A DNA stretch of 64,000 nucleotides from Devosia sp. Root436 (GTDB lineage: Bacteria; Pseudomonadota; Alphaproteobacteria; Rhizobiales; Devosiaceae), in contig NZ_LMEM01000010.1 in the NCBI RefSeq assembly GCF_001426345.1, forward strand, positions 340,135-404,134. Direction: 5' to 3'. Every line of letters begins with the position of its first letter. Position 1 is the stretch's first letter. Shown piece after piece: positions 1 to 11,762 of this stretch. The position numbers and the translations under genes are program-made. Under the pieces are notes generated by a model. It ran no database searches and was not told where the DNA came from. It saw nothing but the letters and a program-made list of their open reading frames with translations.

Positions 1-180
1 ACGATTAGCGTTGCTGTCGTCAAGAAGGATGCTCCCAGTGTCGGGTCTCGCACACTTGTACCGTGCAAAGTGCCCGGCTGAAAAGGGAATATCCAAACAT
101 ATATGATAACTATTGACGAGTTGGCGCCAAGTCACCTAGCTTCCGGCCAGCGAAGGGCATGCCCAGCCTTGGAGGATCAG

Positions 181-1377
181 TTGAAGATTTCACTCGTCGA
201 GAATGTTTCCATCCCCACCAACCCGCCCTTGGCCGGGCTGGCAATCGGCCCGGCGACGCAGGACGCCGTGACCGAAGTCAAGCTGTCGCTGGTGATGCTG
301 CCTTTGGCCGAGCCGATCAGCGACGCCAAGGTGCTGACGGGGCGGCAGAAGCCGTTGACCGAGGTCGCCATGCTGTTTGCCGAGATTTCGAGCCGGGAAG
401 GCCATCAGGGCGTCGGCTTCAGCTATTCCAAGCGTGCCGGCGGACGTGGCATGTTTGCCCATGCCAGGGAAGTGGCCGACGCCCTGCTTGGCGAAGATCC
501 CAACGATATCGCGCGGCTCTGGGACAAGTTGATCTGGGCGGGGGCATCGGTCGGCCGGAGTGGCCTGGCCACCCAGGCCATCGCCGCCATGGACAACGCA
601 CTGTGGGACATGAAGGCCAAGCGGGCCGGCCTGCCGCTGGCCAAGCTGCTGGGCGCGCGCCGCGATGCCGTGCGCACCTACAATACGTCGGGCGGGTTCC
701 TGTCGACGCCGCTCGAAAAGCTGCTCGAAAACTGTACGGTCTCGGTCCGGAACGGCATTGGCGGCATCAAGATCAAGGTTGGCCAGCCCGATCCGATGAT
801 CGATCTCAAGCGGCTCGAGGCCGTTCGCAACCATCTCGGGCCCGATGTGCCGCTGATGGTGGATGCGAACCAGCAATGGGACCGGCCGACGGCGCAACGG
901 GTGGGCCGCGTGCTGGAGCAGCTCAACCTGGTCTGGATCGAGGAGCCGCTCGATGCCTATGACGTGGAAGGCCACGCCATGCTGGCGGCCCAGCTCGATA
1001 CGCCCATCGCCTCGGGCGAGATGCTGACCAGCGTTGCCGAGCACCGGGCGCTGATCGAGCATAATGCGGTCGACTTCATCCAGCCCGATGCCGGGCGGGT
1101 GGGCGGCATTACGCAGTTCCTCAAGATCGCTGCGGCGGCCGAGCAGAAATATCTCAAGATGGCGCCGCATTTCGCCATGGAAATCCATATCCATCTGGCA
1201 GCTGCCTATGCCCACGAGGCCTGGGTGGAGCATTTCGACTGGCTTGATCCGCTGTTCAACGAGCGGCTCGAAACGTCAGGCGGCAATATGGTGGTGCCGA
1301 ACCGTCCGGGGCTGGGCTTCACTATCAGCGAGCAGGCCCGCGCCTGGACCGTCGAGTCCGCTATCATCAGAAAGTAG
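181..1377 (+). CDS. Mandelate racemase/enolase-superfamily sugar-acid dehydratase (L-talarate/galactarate dehydratase-like)
   Basis: Predicted cytoplasmic Mg2+-dependent dehydratase that removes water from a hexarate such as galactarate or L-talarate to give 5-keto-4-deoxyglucarate. Seen: a KxK pair at K197/K199, metal ligands D228, E254 and E280, then D303 and H330. The intervals between these residues equal those of mandelate racemase (29, 26, 26, 23, 27), so the active site looks complete. The stretch around H330 (APHFAMEIHIH) resembles talarate/galactarate dehydratases from memory. Start chosen at TTG 181 because GGAGG lies at 171-175. An in-frame ATG at 103 would add 26 residues of poor character. 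The 180 bases before it show no gene. A terminator follows at 1441, separating it from the ABC operon. The substrate is inferred; the family and catalytic residues are firm. Confidence 0.8.
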   Translation: MKISLVENVSIPTNPPLAGLAIGPATQDAVTEVKLSLVMLPLAEPISDAKVLTGRQKPLTEVAMLFAEISSREGHQGVGFSYSKRAGGRGMFAHAREVADALLGEDPNDIARLWDKLIWAGASVGRSGLATQAIAAMDNALWDMKAKRAGLPLAKLLGARRDAVRTYNTSGGFLSTPLEKLLENCTVSVRNGIGGIKIKVGQPDPMIDLKRLEAVRNHLGPDVPLMVDANQQWDRPTAQRVGRVLEQLNLVWIEEPLDAYDVEGHAMLAAQLDTPIASGEMLTSVAEHRALIEHNAVDFIQPDAGRVGGITQFLKIAAAAEQKYLKMAPHFAMEIHIHLAAAYAHEAWVEHFDWLDPLFNERLETSGGNMVVPNRPGLGFTISEQARAWTVESAIIRK

Positions 1378-1440
1378 CATCTCGATCCGCCGCCGCACTT
1401 GCCACGACAAGCGGGTGCACCGTGCCGGGATGCAAGGAGT

Positions 1441-1466
1441 AAAGCCCCGCAAAAGCGGGGTTTTTC
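1441..1466 (+). terminator. Rho-independent terminator after the sugar-acid dehydratase
   Basis: CCCCGC (1445-1450), loop AAAA, GCGGGG (1455-1460) followed by TTTTT, with A/T pairs extending the stem. It lies 64 bases after the dehydratase stop and before the ABC operon promoter region. Confidence 0.85.
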
Positions 1467-1540
1467 TTTGCCAGCACCGGGCTGCGGGACCACGACTCGA
1501 CGCGGTGAAGCCGGGTTCCGGAGTGCCTTGCGTCTAAAAT

Positions 1541-1556
1541 TGTAATATATTAGTGT
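1541..1556 (+). promoter_or_regulatory. Candidate operator for the local GntR/FCD regulator (site 1)
   Basis: Contains the perfect palindrome TAATATATTA (1543-1552) inside AATATATTAGT (1544-1554). The identical 11-mer occurs in reverse orientation at 11732-11742 before the gntR gene. The position, about 90 bases before the ABC substrate-binding gene, fits repression of the catabolic operon. Assignment to this regulator is inference. Confidence 0.5.
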
Positions 1557-1643
1557 TGCAGTGGGTCGAGAGCGCGGAAGCGACATTGCACAGACGACGG
1601 CCCGCAATCGGGCGTCGTTCGGATGCCTTGTGGAGGAAAATCG

Positions 1644-3152
1644 ATGAAGCTATCCAACCTTGCTTGGGCAATGATGGTGTCTGCCGTGGCCATTGTGCCG
1701 GCGGCGGCCCAGGACAATCAATCGGTAAACGTCGTTCTGACCGAAGTGCTCGATGTGATCGAGCCGTGCATGGCCGCCCGTTCCGACGTAGGCCGCGTGG
1801 TCCTGCAGAATATCAATGAAACCCTGACCGAATACGCTCCGGCCGAGTCGGCGCTGAAACCGCGCCTGGCGACCGAATGGAGCCAGATCGACGAGGACAC
1901 CTGGGAATTCAAGCTGCGTGAAGGCGTCAAGTTCCATGACGGCTCGGCGTTCGATCCGGCCGACATTGCCTTCTCGATCGATCGCAACAAGAATGCGGCG
2001 CTCGGTTGCGAGACCGGCGGCAAGTATTTCGGCGGCATGGAATTCACCACCGAGGCCATCGACGACACGACCATCCAGATCACCAGCACTCCGGCATCGC
2101 CCATCCTGCCGCTGCTGCTTTCGGTCATGCCGATCCAGCCCGAAAGCGACCCTGCCGACACGTTCACCACCAACCCCATCGGTACCGGACCCTATAAGCT
2201 GGTGAGCTGGGATGTGGGGCAGAGCCTGGTGGTCGAACGCAATCCCGACTATTGGGGCGAGCAGCCGGTCGTGACCGGCGCCACCTATGTCTTCCGCACC
2301 GACGCGGCCGTGGCCGCGGCCATGGTGCAGGCCGGTGAAGCCGATATCGCGCCCAATATCGCGGTGCAGGACGCCACCAACCCGGATACCGATTTCAGCT
2401 ATCCGAACTCCGAAATGTCGGCCCTGCGTATCGATTCCATGCTGCCGCCCTTCAACGATCGCCGCGTTCGCGAGGCGCTGAATCTGGCCATCGATCGCGA
2501 TGCCATGATCGGCACCATCTTCGCTGCCGGTGTCGAGAAGGCCACCCAGCAGGTGCCGCCCAGCACCATCGGTTTCAACCACGATCTGCAGCCCTGGCCT
2601 TATGATCCCGACCGCGCCCGTGCGCTGCTTGCCGAGGCCAAGGCCGATGGCGTGCCGGTCGATACCGAGATCGAGATGATCGGCCGTATCAACATCTATC
2701 CGAATGCGACCGAAGTGATGGAAGGCATCCAGTCCATGCTGCTCGATGTCGGCTTCAACGCCACGCTGCAGATGTATGATGTCGGCGAGTGGAACCGCTA
2801 CTTCGTCAAGCCCTTCCCCGAGCCGCGTGCGCCCAACCTGGTGCAGGTCCAGCACGACAATGCCAAGGGCGATCCGGTCTTCACCGCCTTCGTGAAGCAC
2901 CATACCGACGGTAGCCATTCGGCCATGTCGGTGCCCGAGGTCGATGACCTCATCACCCGCGCAACCGCCGCCAGCGGCGACGAGCGCAAGGCGCTCTGGG
3001 AAGAGATGTTCGCCAAGGTGAATGACGAATATATCGCCGACGTGCCGCTGTTCTACATGGTCGGCTTCTCCCGCGTCGGCCCGCGCCTCGACTTCAAGCC
3101 CACCATCGCCACCAACAGCGAACTGCAGCTGGCCCAGATCGGCTTCAAGTAA
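1644..3152 (+). CDS. Peptide/nickel-type ABC transporter substrate-binding protein (SBP family 5)
   Basis: Exported binding protein of an oligopeptide-type ABC importer. The 502-residue length is normal for the family. A signal peptide is visible, with a Lys start, a hydrophobic stretch and AAA-Q cleavage near residue 23. The body shows family-5 features such as WEFKLREGVKFHDG near residue 85 and FNDRRVREALNLAIDR near residue 270. ATG 1644 is chosen because GGAGG lies at 1632-1636; the ATG at 1623 would place seven residues before the signal peptide. It heads an operon with two permeases and an ATPase. Given the catabolic genes downstream, the cargo may be a sugar acid or oligosaccharide acid rather than a peptide (inference). 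Confidence 0.9.
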   Translation: MKLSNLAWAMMVSAVAIVPAAAQDNQSVNVVLTEVLDVIEPCMAARSDVGRVVLQNINETLTEYAPAESALKPRLATEWSQIDEDTWEFKLREGVKFHDGSAFDPADIAFSIDRNKNAALGCETGGKYFGGMEFTTEAIDDTTIQITSTPASPILPLLLSVMPIQPESDPADTFTTNPIGTGPYKLVSWDVGQSLVVERNPDYWGEQPVVTGATYVFRTDAAVAAAMVQAGEADIAPNIAVQDATNPDTDFSYPNSEMSALRIDSMLPPFNDRRVREALNLAIDRDAMIGTIFAAGVEKATQQVPPSTIGFNHDLQPWPYDPDRARALLAEAKADGVPVDTEIEMIGRINIYPNATEVMEGIQSMLLDVGFNATLQMYDVGEWNRYFVKPFPEPRAPNLVQVQHDNAKGDPVFTAFVKHHTDGSHSAMSVPEVDDLITRATAASGDERKALWEEMFAKVNDEYIADVPLFYMVGFSRVGPRLDFKPTIATNSELQLAQIGFK

Positions 3153-3166
3153 AATCAACCTCCCTG

Positions 3167-3193
3167 CCCGGGGACGGCTATGCTGTCCCCGGG
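3167..3193 (+). promoter_or_regulatory. Intercistronic stem-loop between binding-protein and permease genes
   Basis: Perfect 9-bp stem CCCGGGGAC / GTCCCCGGG with a 9-base loop and no T-run. Such hairpins after a binding-protein gene typically protect the upstream mRNA segment, giving more binding protein than permease. That role is inferred here. Confidence 0.6.
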
Positions 3194-3220
3194 ATATTCC
3201 TGACCAAACTGGAGCACCTC

Positions 3221-4135
3221 ATGGGTCGCTTTGTCCTCAAGCGGAGCCTGTTCAGCCTGGTCTCCCTGTTCGGGCTGCTGGTGCTCGTTTTCTTCCTCTC
3301 GCGGCTGACGGGCGATCCGGCGGCGCTCTACCTGCCGGTCGATGCCCCGCAAAGCGTGCGCGACGCCTTCCGTGAGGCGCGGGGCCTCAACGATCCGCTG
3401 ATCTCCCAGTTCGGCGATTTCCTGTTCAACCTGGCGCAATTCGACTTCGGCGATTCCCTGCGCCGCCAGCGTCCCGCCTTCGACGTGGTGATGGAAGCCT
3501 TTCCCTGGACGCTTGGGCTGGCCGGGCTGACCATGGCCCTGGTGCTGTCGGGCGCCGTGGTGCTGGGTGCGCTGGCCGCCATCAAGGTAGGCGGCGTGTT
3601 CGATCGCATTTCCTCGGTCATTTCGCTGGCTGCGGCCAGCGCCCCCGATTTCTGGCTCGCGCTCATGGCCATCTTCATCTTTGCCGTCGGGCTGGGCTGG
3701 GTGCCGACATCGGGCACCGGCACACCCTGGCACTGGATTCTGCCGGTGGCCGTGCTGTTCGTGCGGCCATTCGGGCTGGTGCTGCAGGTGGTGCGCAGTT
3801 CGATGATCACCGCTTTGTCCTCGGCCTATGTCAAGACGGCCCGCGCCAAGGGCGTCAAGCAGCGCGCCATCACCTTCGTCCATGCCCTGCGCAACGCCAT
3901 GCTGCCTGTCATCACCGTGGCCGGCGACCAGGCGGCGGGCCTGCTCAATGGGGCGGTGGTGGTGGAGTCCGTCTTCGGCTTTCCCGGCGTGGGGAAGCTG
4001 ATGATCGACTCCATCCTGCAGCGCGATTTCACCGTCGTCCTCGCGGCCATCATGGTCACCTCGCTGGCCATCTTCACCATGAACCTGCTGATCGACCTGG
4101 CCTATGCGCTGCTCGATCCGCGCATCCGGTACTGA
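3221..4135 (+). CDS. ABC transporter permease, DppB/OppB type
   Basis: Inner-membrane permease, 304 residues, of the oligopeptide-type importer. It has an N-terminal transmembrane segment (RFVLKRSLFSLVSLFGLLVLVFF) followed by a periplasmic stretch and several hydrophobic helices. The EAA-like loop that contacts the ATPase is visible around residues 205-220 (YVKTARAKGVKQRAITFVHALRN). A GGAG lies just before ATG 3221. It is paired with the next permease, with only a few bases between stop and start. Confidence 0.9.
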   Translation: MGRFVLKRSLFSLVSLFGLLVLVFFLSRLTGDPAALYLPVDAPQSVRDAFREARGLNDPLISQFGDFLFNLAQFDFGDSLRRQRPAFDVVMEAFPWTLGLAGLTMALVLSGAVVLGALAAIKVGGVFDRISSVISLAAASAPDFWLALMAIFIFAVGLGWVPTSGTGTPWHWILPVAVLFVRPFGLVLQVVRSSMITALSSAYVKTARAKGVKQRAITFVHALRNAMLPVITVAGDQAAGLLNGAVVVESVFGFPGVGKLMIDSILQRDFTVVLAAIMVTSLAIFTMNLLIDLAYALLDPRIRY

Positions 4136-4139
4136 GCCC

Positions 4140-5072
4140 ATGACCATGACCCAAACCGGTATCAATGGCGCTCCGGCCAAATCACCCCCGAAACTGCCGA
4201 CCTGGCTCGGCCTGCTGCTGGCCGACAAGTTCGCCACGGTCGCCGTGATCTTTCTCTGTCTCGTCGCCATCGCCGCCCTGATCGGGCCGGCGCTGCTGGA
4301 CGGGGTGGCCAGCAAGGTCGCCTTCCGCGGCCGCAACCTGGCGCCGTTCCAGCTCGATCACGGCTGGCTGATGATCCTGGGTTCGGACAGCCTGGGGCGG
4401 CCTATCCTGGCCCGCATCATCGTCGCGGCACAGAATACCATGATGATCGCCGCCTTCACCGTGGTCGCCGCCTCCTGTATCGGCGCAGCCCTGGGGCTGG
4501 TCGCCGGCTATTCGCGGAAATTCCTGTCCGACGCCATCCTGCGGCTGGCCGACGTCATCATGAGCTTTCCCTCGCTGCTGCTGGCGGTGATCGTGCTCTA
4601 CATGCTCGAGCCGGCGGTCGGAAACCTGGTGATCGTGCTCGCCATCACCCGCATCCCGGTCTATTTGCGCACCACGCGAGCCGAGGTGCTGGAAATTCGC
4701 GAGCGCATGTTCGTGCAGGCCGCCAAGGTCATGGGCGCTTCGTCCTGGCGCATCGCCTTCGTGCATATCCTGCCCATGGTGCTGCCGACGCTGCTGACCA
4801 TAGCGACGCTCGATTTCGCCTTCGTCATGCTGGCGGAAAGCTCGCTGAGCTTTCTCGGCATCGGTATCCAGCCGCCCGAAGTCACCTGGGGCCTGATGGT
4901 CGCCCAGGGCCGGCCCTACATGAACCAGGCCTGGTGGCTGAGCTTCTGGCCGGGCCTGTTCATCGTGCTGACGGCGATGTCGCTGAACCTGGTTTCCAAC
5001 TGGCTGCGCATCGTGCTCGACCCCACCCAGCGCTGGCGCCTCGAAAAGCGCAGGGAGACGACCAATGGCTGA
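4140..5072 (+). CDS. ABC transporter permease, DppC/OppC type
   Basis: Second inner-membrane permease, 310 residues from ATG 4140; the upstream ATG at 4104 would overlap the preceding gene. It has a cytosolic N-terminal tail, a first membrane segment near residues 30-50 and the DppC-type stretch LGSDSLGRPILARII. The EAA loop is around residues 190-205 (MFVQAAKVMGASSWRIAFVHILP). The end FLGIGIQPPEVTWG is typical for the family. Its stop overlaps the start of the ATPase gene (ATGGCTGA), indicating translational coupling. Confidence 0.9.
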   Translation: MTMTQTGINGAPAKSPPKLPTWLGLLLADKFATVAVIFLCLVAIAALIGPALLDGVASKVAFRGRNLAPFQLDHGWLMILGSDSLGRPILARIIVAAQNTMMIAAFTVVAASCIGAALGLVAGYSRKFLSDAILRLADVIMSFPSLLLAVIVLYMLEPAVGNLVIVLAITRIPVYLRTTRAEVLEIRERMFVQAAKVMGASSWRIAFVHILPMVLPTLLTIATLDFAFVMLAESSLSFLGIGIQPPEVTWGLMVAQGRPYMNQAWWLSFWPGLFIVLTAMSLNLVSNWLRIVLDPTQRWRLEKRRETTNG

Positions 5073-6675
5073 GCATGTCCTCGAGGTCAGGGACCTCTCG
5101 GTGGAGTTTCACACGGCAGGCAAGGTGGTCGAGGCTGTCCGTAATGTCAGCTTCCACCTCGATCGGGGCGAGACGCTCGCCATCCTGGGCGAAAGCGGGT
5201 CGGGCAAGTCCGTCTCGGCTTCTGCCGTCATGGACCTGATCGATTGCCCGCCGGGCCGGATCACGTCCGGGGCCATCACCTATCGCGGCGAAGACCTGCT
5301 CCACATGCCGGCCGGCAAGAGGCGAGAGATCAATGGCCGCAAGATCGCGATGATCTTCCAGGATCCGCTGGCCCATCTCAATCCGGTCTATCCGGTGGGC
5401 TGGCAGATTGCCGAGGCCATGCGCGTCCACGGCATGCCGGCAGGCGATGCCAGGCGCCGCGCCATCGCGCTGATGGAAAGGGTGGGCATCCGCGATGCCG
5501 AGCAGCGGGCCAAGGCCTATCCGCATCAGTTTTCCGGCGGCCAGCGGCAGCGGCTGATGATCGCCATGGCGCTGGGCTATGACCCGGACGTGCTGATCGC
5601 CGACGAGCCGACCACCGCACTCGACGTCACCGTGCAGCTGCAAATCCTGCGCCTGCTGCAGGAACTGCGCGACGAGACCGGCATGGGCCTGCTGCTCATC
5701 ACCCACGATCTGGGCGTGGTAGCGGAAATGGCCGACCGGGCTATCGTTATGAATGCCGGCGAAGTGGTGGAGACGGGGGCGGTGCGCGATGTGCTCAAGC
5801 ATCCGAGCCACGCCTATACGCAAAAGCTCATTGCCGCCGTACCCGGGCAGGGCAGCATTCGTCACAGCGCCATTGGCGTTGCCGAACCGATCCTTTCGGT
5901 GCGCAATCTCAACAAGCATTTCGGCGCCTATCATGCGCTGCGCGATGTGAGTTTCGACCTGCGGGCGGGGGAAACCGTCGCCATTGTCGGGGAATCGGGT
6001 TCGGGCAAATCCACCACCGCTCGCGCCATCGTGCGGCTCGATGATGCCGATTCGGGCAGCGTCCACTATGGCGGGCGCGACCTCTGTGCGCTCAGCGACA
6101 AGGAGATGTTCCTGCTCCGCCGCGATATCCAGATGGTGTTCCAGGACCCCACCCAGTCGCTCAATCCGCGCATGAGCGTGTTCCAGATCATTTCCGAGGC
6201 CTGGCGCATCCATGCCGACATCGTACCGCGGGGCCAGTGGCGCGAGCGGGTACTCGAACTGCTCGACCTGGTCGGGTTGCAGCCCGAGCATGCCGACCGC
6301 TATCCGCATCAGTTCTCCGGCGGGCAGCGCCAGCGCATCGCCATTGCCCGGGCCCTGGCCATGCAGCCGCGCATCATCATCTGCGACGAGGCGGTGTCGG
6401 CGCTCGACGTGTCGGTACAGTCCCAGGTCATCAGGCTGCTCGACAGCCTGCGCGACCGGCTGGGCGTTGCCTTCATCTTCATCGCGCATGACCTGCCCGT
6501 GGTCCGCGATTTCGCCGATCGGGTCGTGGTGATGAAGGAAGGCGTGATCGTCGAGGAAGGCGACGTCGTCCAGATATTCGAAGCGCCCGTCCACGCCTAT
6601 ACGCAGGCGCTGCTGGCGGCCAGCCTCGAGGCCGATCCCGACCAGCGCGGCAAGCATCAAAGCGAGTCCGCGTGA
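5065..6675 (+). CDS. ABC transporter ATP-binding protein with two nucleotide-binding domains (DppD-DppF fusion)
   Basis: Cytoplasmic ATPase of the importer, 536 residues with two complete ABC domains in one chain. Domain 1 has Walker A GESGSGKS near residue 45, signature SGGQRQR near 157 and Walker B LIADEP. Domain 2 repeats these with GESGSGKST near residue 310, FSGGQRQR and [11 protein letters not shown]. Each domain ends with the oligopeptide-type C-terminal region (HAYTQ-LIA and HAYTQALLA). Such double ATPases are known, for example YejF and GsiA. It overlaps the permease upstream and the dehydrogenase downstream (TGATG). Confidence 0.93.
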   Translation: MAEHVLEVRDLSVEFHTAGKVVEAVRNVSFHLDRGETLAILGESGSGKSVSASAVMDLIDCPPGRITSGAITYRGEDLLHMPAGKRREINGRKIAMIFQDPLAHLNPVYPVGWQIAEAMRVHGMPAGDARRRAIALMERVGIRDAEQRAKAYPHQFSGGQRQRLMIAMALGYDPDVLIADEPTTALDVTVQLQILRLLQELRDETGMGLLLITHDLGVVAEMADRAIVMNAGEVVETGAVRDVLKHPSHAYTQKLIAAVPGQGSIRHSAIGVAEPILSVRNLNKHFGAYHALRDVSFDLRAGETVAIVGESGSGKSTTARAIVRLDDADSGSVHYGGRDLCALSDKEMFLLRRDIQMVFQDPTQSLNPRMSVFQIISEAWRIHADIVPRGQWRERVLELLDLVGLQPEHADRYPHQFSGGQRQRIAIARALAMQPRIIICDEAVSALDVSVQSQVIRLLDSLRDRLGVAFIFIAHDLPVVRDFADRVVVMKEGVIVEEGDVVQIFEAPVHAYTQALLAASLEADPDQRGKHQSESA

Positions 6676-7625
6676 TGGATCAGCGCATCGACATACTCGT
6701 CGTCCAGCCCATCCTGCCGGCCCAGATGCAGCAGCTGGAAGCGGCCTATCGGCTGCATCACTATCATTCGTCCACCGACAAGGTTGCCATGGTGCGCGAT
6801 ATCGGCAGCCAGGTCAGGGGTGTCGTCACCACCGGCGGCAAGGGCTTTCCGGCCGGGCTGCTGGGGCAGTTGCCGGCGCTCGAAATCGTCGCCTCGTCCG
6901 GCGTCGGCACCGACAGCATTGCCGTCGAGGCCTGCCAGGCGCGCGACGTCGCGGTGACCAATACGCCCGATGTACTCAATGACGACGTGGCCGATCTGGG
7001 CATCGGGCTGGTCATCGCCGCGCTGCGCCAGATGCCGCAGGGACACGACTATGTCCGCTCCGGCGACTGGGCGCGGCAGGGCATGATGAATTTCACCACC
7101 ACGCTGACCGGCAAGGTGCTGGGCATTGTCGGCCTCGGCCGTATCGGAAGGGAAGTGGCGGATCGGGCAAAGGCCCTCAAGATGCGCGTTGCCTATACCG
7201 GCCGGCGGCCGCAGGCGGTCGACTATGATTATCACGCCAGCGTCGAGGACCTTGCCCGGGCTTCCGACGTATTGGTGCTGACCTGTCCGGGCGGCGAAGA
7301 GACCCGCGGGCTGATCGGCGCCAGGGAGCTGGCCGCGCTCGGGCCGGACGGCTGGCTGGTCAATATTTCGCGCGGCAGCGTCGTCGACGAGAAGGCGCTG
7401 ATCGCCGCGCTCGGCAGCGGCGGTATCCGCGGCGCCGGGCTCGACGTTTATGCCGACGAACCCAATGTCGATCCGGCCTTGGCCCGGCTGCCCAATGTCG
7501 TTCTCTATCCGCACCATTCGAGCGGGAGTCTCGAAACCCGAAGCCGGATGAGCCAGCTCGTCGTCGATAACCTGGCGGCCCACTTTTCCGGCCGCCCTCT
7601 CATCACACCCCTGAGCCCGCCATGA
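6675..7625 (+). CDS. D-isomer-specific 2-hydroxyacid dehydrogenase (GhrB-like)
   Basis: NAD(P)-dependent oxidoreductase, 316 residues, interconverting 2-keto acids and D-2-hydroxy acids. Seen: nucleotide-binding GLGRIGRE near residue 153, the catalytic Arg in ISRGSVVDE near residue 232 and the catalytic His in the late YPHHSSG motif near residue 279. ATG 6675 shares one base with the upstream TGA; GTG 6672 is an alternative. The neighbours are sugar-acid dehydratases, so the substrate may be a hydroxypyruvate, glyoxylate or keto-sugar-acid intermediate. The exact substrate cannot be read from the sequence. Confidence 0.85.
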   Translation: MDQRIDILVVQPILPAQMQQLEAAYRLHHYHSSTDKVAMVRDIGSQVRGVVTTGGKGFPAGLLGQLPALEIVASSGVGTDSIAVEACQARDVAVTNTPDVLNDDVADLGIGLVIAALRQMPQGHDYVRSGDWARQGMMNFTTTLTGKVLGIVGLGRIGREVADRAKALKMRVAYTGRRPQAVDYDYHASVEDLARASDVLVLTCPGGEETRGLIGARELAALGPDGWLVNISRGSVVDEKALIAALGSGGIRGAGLDVYADEPNVDPALARLPNVVLYPHHSSGSLETRSRMSQLVVDNLAAHFSGRPLITPLSPP

Positions 7626-9370
7626 CCTCACCCCATCCCAAGACCAAGAAGCCGGAAGATTTGCGTTCCGCGCGGTGGTTCGCGCCCGATGACCTGCGCA
7701 GTTTCGGCCATCGCTCGCGCATCATGCAGATGGGCTACGCACCCGACGACTGGGTGGGCAAGCCGATCATCGCGATCATGAACACCTGGTCCGACCTCAA
7801 TCCTTGCCACTCCCATTTCAAGCAGCGCGTCGAAGACGTGAAGCGCGGCGTGCTGCAGGCCGGTGGCTTCCCGGTCGAAATGCCGGCGGTGACCCTGTCC
7901 GAGAGCTTCATGAAGCCCACGACCATGCTCTACCGGAACCTGCTGGCCATGGAAGTGGAGGAGCAGTTGCGCTCCCATCCGGTGGATGGCGTGGTGCTGA
8001 TGGGCGGCTGCGACAAGACCACGCCGGCATTGATCATGGGCGGGCTGTCGGCCGGGCTGCCGATGATCTACCTGCCGGCCGGGCCGATGCTGCGCGGCAA
8101 TTATGCCGGCCAGCAACTGGGCTCGGGCTCGGACGGCTGGAAATACTGGGACGAGCGCCGCGCCGGCAATATCACCGACCAGCAATGGCTGGGCGTTGAG
8201 GCGGGCATCGCCCGCTCGCATGGCCATTGCATGACCATGGGCACCGCCTCCACCATGACGGCGATCGCCGACGCGATGGGCCTGACGCTGCCGGGCGCCT
8301 CCTCGATCCCGGCGCCCGATGCCAACCACATCCGCATGGCCGCCGCATGCGGCCGGCGCATCGTCGACATGGTCTGGGAGGAGATGACGCCGGAGAGGAT
8401 CGTCACCGCCGCCTCGGTGCGCAATGCCGGCGTGGTGGCGATGGCGACCGGCTGCTCCACCAATGCAGTGGTGCATCTGCTGGCCATGGCGCGCCGCGCC
8501 CAGGTGGATTTCACGCTGGATGACCTCGATGCGCTGGGGCGCACCACCCCGCTGATCGCCAATGTCCGGCCCTCGGGCAAGGGCTATCTGATGGAGGACT
8601 TCTACTATGCCGGAGGCCTCTTGGGCCTGATGCGCAATCTGGGTGACAAGCTGGACCTCAGCGCGCTCACCGTATCGGGGCTGACGCTGGGCGAAGTGGT
8701 GGCCGATGCGCCGATCTACAATGACGATGTCATCCGGTCGCTCGACAACCCGGTCTACAAGGAGGGCTCGCTCGCCGTGCTGCGCGGCAACCTGGCGCCC
8801 GATGGCGCGGTGATCAAGCCGGCCGCCTGCGATCCGCGCTTCCATGTGCATCAGGGGCCGGCGCTGGTGTTCGACAGCTACCCGGAGATGAAGAAGGCGA
8901 TCGACGATCCCGATCTCGATGTCACGCCGGACCATGTTCTCGTCCTGCGCAATGCCGGACCCTTGGGTGGGCCGGGTATGCCCGAATGGGGCATGATGCC
9001 CCTGCCGATCAAGCTGGTGAAGCAAGGCCATCGCGACATGCTGCGTATTTCCGATGCGCGCATGAGCGGCACCAGCTATGGCGCCTGCGTGCTGCATGTG
9101 TCGCCCGAGAGTTTTGTCGGCGGGCCGCTGGCTCTGCTGCGCACCGGCGACATCGTTTCCATCGACCTGCCCAACCGGCGCCTGGAAATGCTGGTCGACG
9201 CGGCAGAACTGGAAGCGCGCCGTGCCGCCTGGGTCAAGCCGCCCGAGCGCTTCGAACGCGGCTATGGCTGGATGTTCGCCAAGCATGTGAGCCAGGCCGA
9301 CAAGGGGTGCGATTTCGACTACCTCGCGCCCAGCTTCGGCCGCACGGCCGGCGAACCCGACATTTTCTAA
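7622..9370 (+). CDS. IlvD/Edd-family sugar-acid dehydratase
   Basis: Iron-sulfur dehydratase of 582 residues, in the size range of the L-arabinonate/D-xylonate/galactonate branch and somewhat longer than typical IlvD. Seen: the NTWSDLNPCHSHF region near residue 44 with a cluster-ligand Cys, GGCDKTTPALIMG near residue 125 with the second Cys, and GHCMTMGTAST near residue 201 with the third. The C-terminal half has RISDARMSGTSYG. It overlaps the dehydrogenase stop by ATGA. It would dehydrate an aldonic acid to a 2-keto-3-deoxy acid. Branched-chain amino-acid synthesis is less likely because of the context and the sugar-acid-type motifs. Confidence 0.88.
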   Translation: MTSPHPKTKKPEDLRSARWFAPDDLRSFGHRSRIMQMGYAPDDWVGKPIIAIMNTWSDLNPCHSHFKQRVEDVKRGVLQAGGFPVEMPAVTLSESFMKPTTMLYRNLLAMEVEEQLRSHPVDGVVLMGGCDKTTPALIMGGLSAGLPMIYLPAGPMLRGNYAGQQLGSGSDGWKYWDERRAGNITDQQWLGVEAGIARSHGHCMTMGTASTMTAIADAMGLTLPGASSIPAPDANHIRMAAACGRRIVDMVWEEMTPERIVTAASVRNAGVVAMATGCSTNAVVHLLAMARRAQVDFTLDDLDALGRTTPLIANVRPSGKGYLMEDFYYAGGLLGLMRNLGDKLDLSALTVSGLTLGEVVADAPIYNDDVIRSLDNPVYKEGSLAVLRGNLAPDGAVIKPAACDPRFHVHQGPALVFDSYPEMKKAIDDPDLDVTPDHVLVLRNAGPLGGPGMPEWGMMPLPIKLVKQGHRDMLRISDARMSGTSYGACVLHVSPESFVGGPLALLRTGDIVSIDLPNRRLEMLVDAAELEARRAAWVKPPERFERGYGWMFAKHVSQADKGCDFDYLAPSFGRTAGEPDIF

Positions 9371-9384
9371 CGGCGGAGATCATT

Positions 9385-11712
<2,328 letters not shown>

Positions 11713-11729
11713 GCGGTTCCTATCTCGAA

Positions 11730-11746
11730 AAACTAATATATTTGAA
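11730..11746 (-). promoter_or_regulatory. Candidate operator for the GntR/FCD regulator (site 2)
   Basis: Reading the minus strand, AATATATTAGT (11742 down to 11732) is identical to site 1 at 1544-1554. The wider match is TTnnAATATATTAGTnTT in both. It lies in the intergenic region just before gntR and before the DapA fragment/oxidoreductase transcript. Confidence 0.5.
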
Positions 11747-11762
11747 GTGAGGGGATAAGATA

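Noticed and set aside
88..110. A/T-rich ATATCCAAACATATATGATA before the first gene as a third operator copy
   Set aside because: It does not contain AATATATTAGT, and alignment to the two good sites is poor.
4960..6660. Long antisense frame opposite the ABC ATPase
   Set aside because: The plus strand carries two complete sets of ATPase motifs; the antisense product has none.
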